Positions 4,793 through 5,442 of a stretch of DNA of 5,442 bases are shown piece after piece. The translations under genes and the position numbers were made by a program. The stretch covers positions 1 to 5,442 of the forward strand of contig JAFYQC010000322.1 in NCBI GenBank assembly GCA_017547265.1, given 5' to 3'. The notes under the pieces are model-generated. The model made no database searches. It worked only from the letters and a program-made list of their open reading frames with translations, and was not told the DNA's origin. How positions within the stretch are numbered: the first letter of the stretch is position 1; the number at the start of each line of letters is the position of its first letter. The stretch is from Kiritimatiellia bacterium. GTDB taxonomy: Bacteria; Verrucomicrobiota; Kiritimatiellia; RFP12; UBA1067.

Positions 4793-4819
4793 AAACAGAC
4801 GCCACCCGCGCAAGGGGGC
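4791..4819 (-). terminator. Probable intrinsic terminator of the amidohydrolase gene
   Basis: Three bases after the TAA stop, the minus strand forms GCCCCC (4819-4814), loop TTGCGC, GGGTGGC (4807-4801). This is a six-pair GC stem with one bulged T, followed by GTCTGTTTT. The T-tract is imperfect. The loop is the same TTGCGC proposed as the -35 of the tRNA promoter, so terminator and promoter overlap. Confidence 0.45.
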
Positions 4820-4821
4820 AA

Positions 4822-5442
4822 TTAGAGGTTTCTCAACGACGAGAGAAGCGCCTCCTTGGCTGCCGTCACGTCGCTCCGCGGGAACGCGCCATGGTCGTAA
4901 AGGATTTCGCCGCCGACTATCGTCTCGACGACATCGCTCGCATGCATCGAATGGACGACGAGATTCGGAATGTCGAAGCAAGGCGTAAGGTGCAGGCGAT
5001 CCAAGTCGACGACGCAGAAATCGGCCTTCTTACCGACAGCGATCTCGCCAATGTCACCCCTTCCCAGCGCCTTTGCGCCGTTCTTCGTCGCCATCTCGAT
5101 GATGTCCCACGGCGAGAGGACTGTCGGGTCGTTTGCAAGACCCTTGTGGATCAGCGAGGCAAGATGCATCTCCTCGAACATGTCGAGGTTGTCGTTCGAG
5201 GCAGTCCCATCCGTCCCGAGCGCGACATTCACGCCAAGCTCCATCGCCCTAGGCACACGCGCAAAGCCGCTCCCGAGCTTCATGTTGCTCGTCGGGTTGT
5301 GAATGAGCGAGACGCCCTTCTCGGCCATGATCCTGAAGTCGTCGTCCGTGCACCACACGCAATGCGCGGCATATCCGCCGCATTCGAGAAGACCCGTGTC
5401 TGCAAGATAAGCGATCGGCGTCTTGCCATGGCGGGCGATGCA
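4822..5442 (-). CDS. mtaD: COG0402 amidohydrolase, probable SAH/MTA deaminase, C-terminal part
   Basis: The gene enters from beyond base 5442; 206 codons are visible and the frame is open to the edge, so a start inside the window (such as the GTG at 5358) is not needed. Members deaminate S-adenosylhomocysteine, methylthioadenosine or adenosine to the inosyl compounds in the cytoplasm. Counting from the first visible residue, His27 in AAHCV, HNPTSNMKLGSG at 48-59 and metal-ligand Asp78 in LGTDGTASNDNLDMFEEM are seen. The 51-residue His-to-Asp spacing equals His228-Asp279 of Thermotoga TM0936, as I recall its numbering. The C-terminus (GDIGEIAVGKKADFCVVDLD, then a His-rich VVHSMHASDVVETIVGG) is the usual small beta domain. 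The N-terminal HxH metal site lies outside. Related deaminases (aminodeoxyfutalosine, guanine, chlorohydrolases) are alternatives; the SNMKLxSG and TDGxASNxNLDM signature favours SAH/MTA. Confidence 0.88.
   Translation of the reverse strand, partial: CIARHGKTPIAYLADTGLLECGGYAAHCVWCTDDDFRIMAEKGVSLIHNPTSNMKLGSGFARVPRAMELGVNVALGTDGTASNDNLDMFEEMHLASLIHKGLANDPTVLSPWDIIEMATKNGAKALGRGDIGEIAVGKKADFCVVDLDRLHLTPCFDIPNLVVHSMHASDVVETIVGGEILYDHGAFPRSDVTAAKEALLSSLRNL

Noticed and set aside
4970..5302. Plus-strand 110-codon open frame opposite the amidohydrolase
   Set aside because: It is antisense to the conserved SNMKLGSG and GTDGTASND region and has no features of its own.
1..5442. CRISPR array, insertion sequence, integrase, toxin-antitoxin or defence system
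   Set aside because: No regularly spaced direct repeats, transposase or recombinase motifs, or paired small toxin genes are visible. The only mobile-DNA hints are the GIY-YIG gene and the tmRNA-end repeats.

Overview
The window reads as a coherent bacterial chromosome fragment in which every supported gene is on the minus strand. A one-piece tmRNA, a tRNA-Asn with encoded CCA, a twin-arginine signal and a barrel-like protein ending in Phe point to a Gram-negative (diderm) bacterium. Most genes are about 55-60% GC. A Kiritimatiellota/Verrucomicrobiota-type gut or environmental organism is my impression only, since no phylogenetic marker here settles it. Five minus-strand transcription starts share an extended -10 box, TGGTATAAT or a one-base variant, which looks like the house-keeping promoter of this genome.

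Layout, from the high-coordinate end in the direction of transcription. (1) 5442-4822: C-terminal half of a COG0402 amidohydrolase, probably an S-adenosylhomocysteine/methylthioadenosine deaminase. (2) 4792-4315: a promoter, tRNA-Asn(GUU) and the tmRNA gene ssrA, which encodes the tag (A)ANNDYALAA. (3) 4314-4166: a GC-rich cluster of nested palindromes starting exactly at the tmRNA 3' end. (4) 4165-3878: a small GIY-YIG nuclease domain protein with no visible promoter of its own. (5) 3808-3059: an AT-rich, unrecognised secreted protein with a DxDxDGxxD calcium-loop motif. (6) 2897-2064: a putative outer-membrane beta-barrel. (7) 1977-1015 and 1018-431: a Tat-exported calcineurin-like metallophosphoesterase translationally coupled (ATGA) to a short MTA/SAH-nucleosidase-like protein. 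(8) 368-1: N-terminus of the acetolactate synthase large subunit.

The most interesting structure lies between 2979 and 4326. A 12-bp perfect copy of the tmRNA 3' terminus (TCACCTCCACCA on the minus strand; 23/32 matches when extended) recurs 1.3 kb downstream, at the edge of the AT-rich segment. Between the copies lie the palindrome cluster, the GIY-YIG gene and the AT-rich secreted-protein gene. This resembles a small or decayed island inserted at the ssrA 3' end, though no integrase is present.

Metabolically, two different families that handle SAH/MTA (a deaminase and a nucleosidase) occur within 4 kb of each other in separate transcription units. IlvB belongs to branched-chain amino-acid synthesis and is only partly visible.
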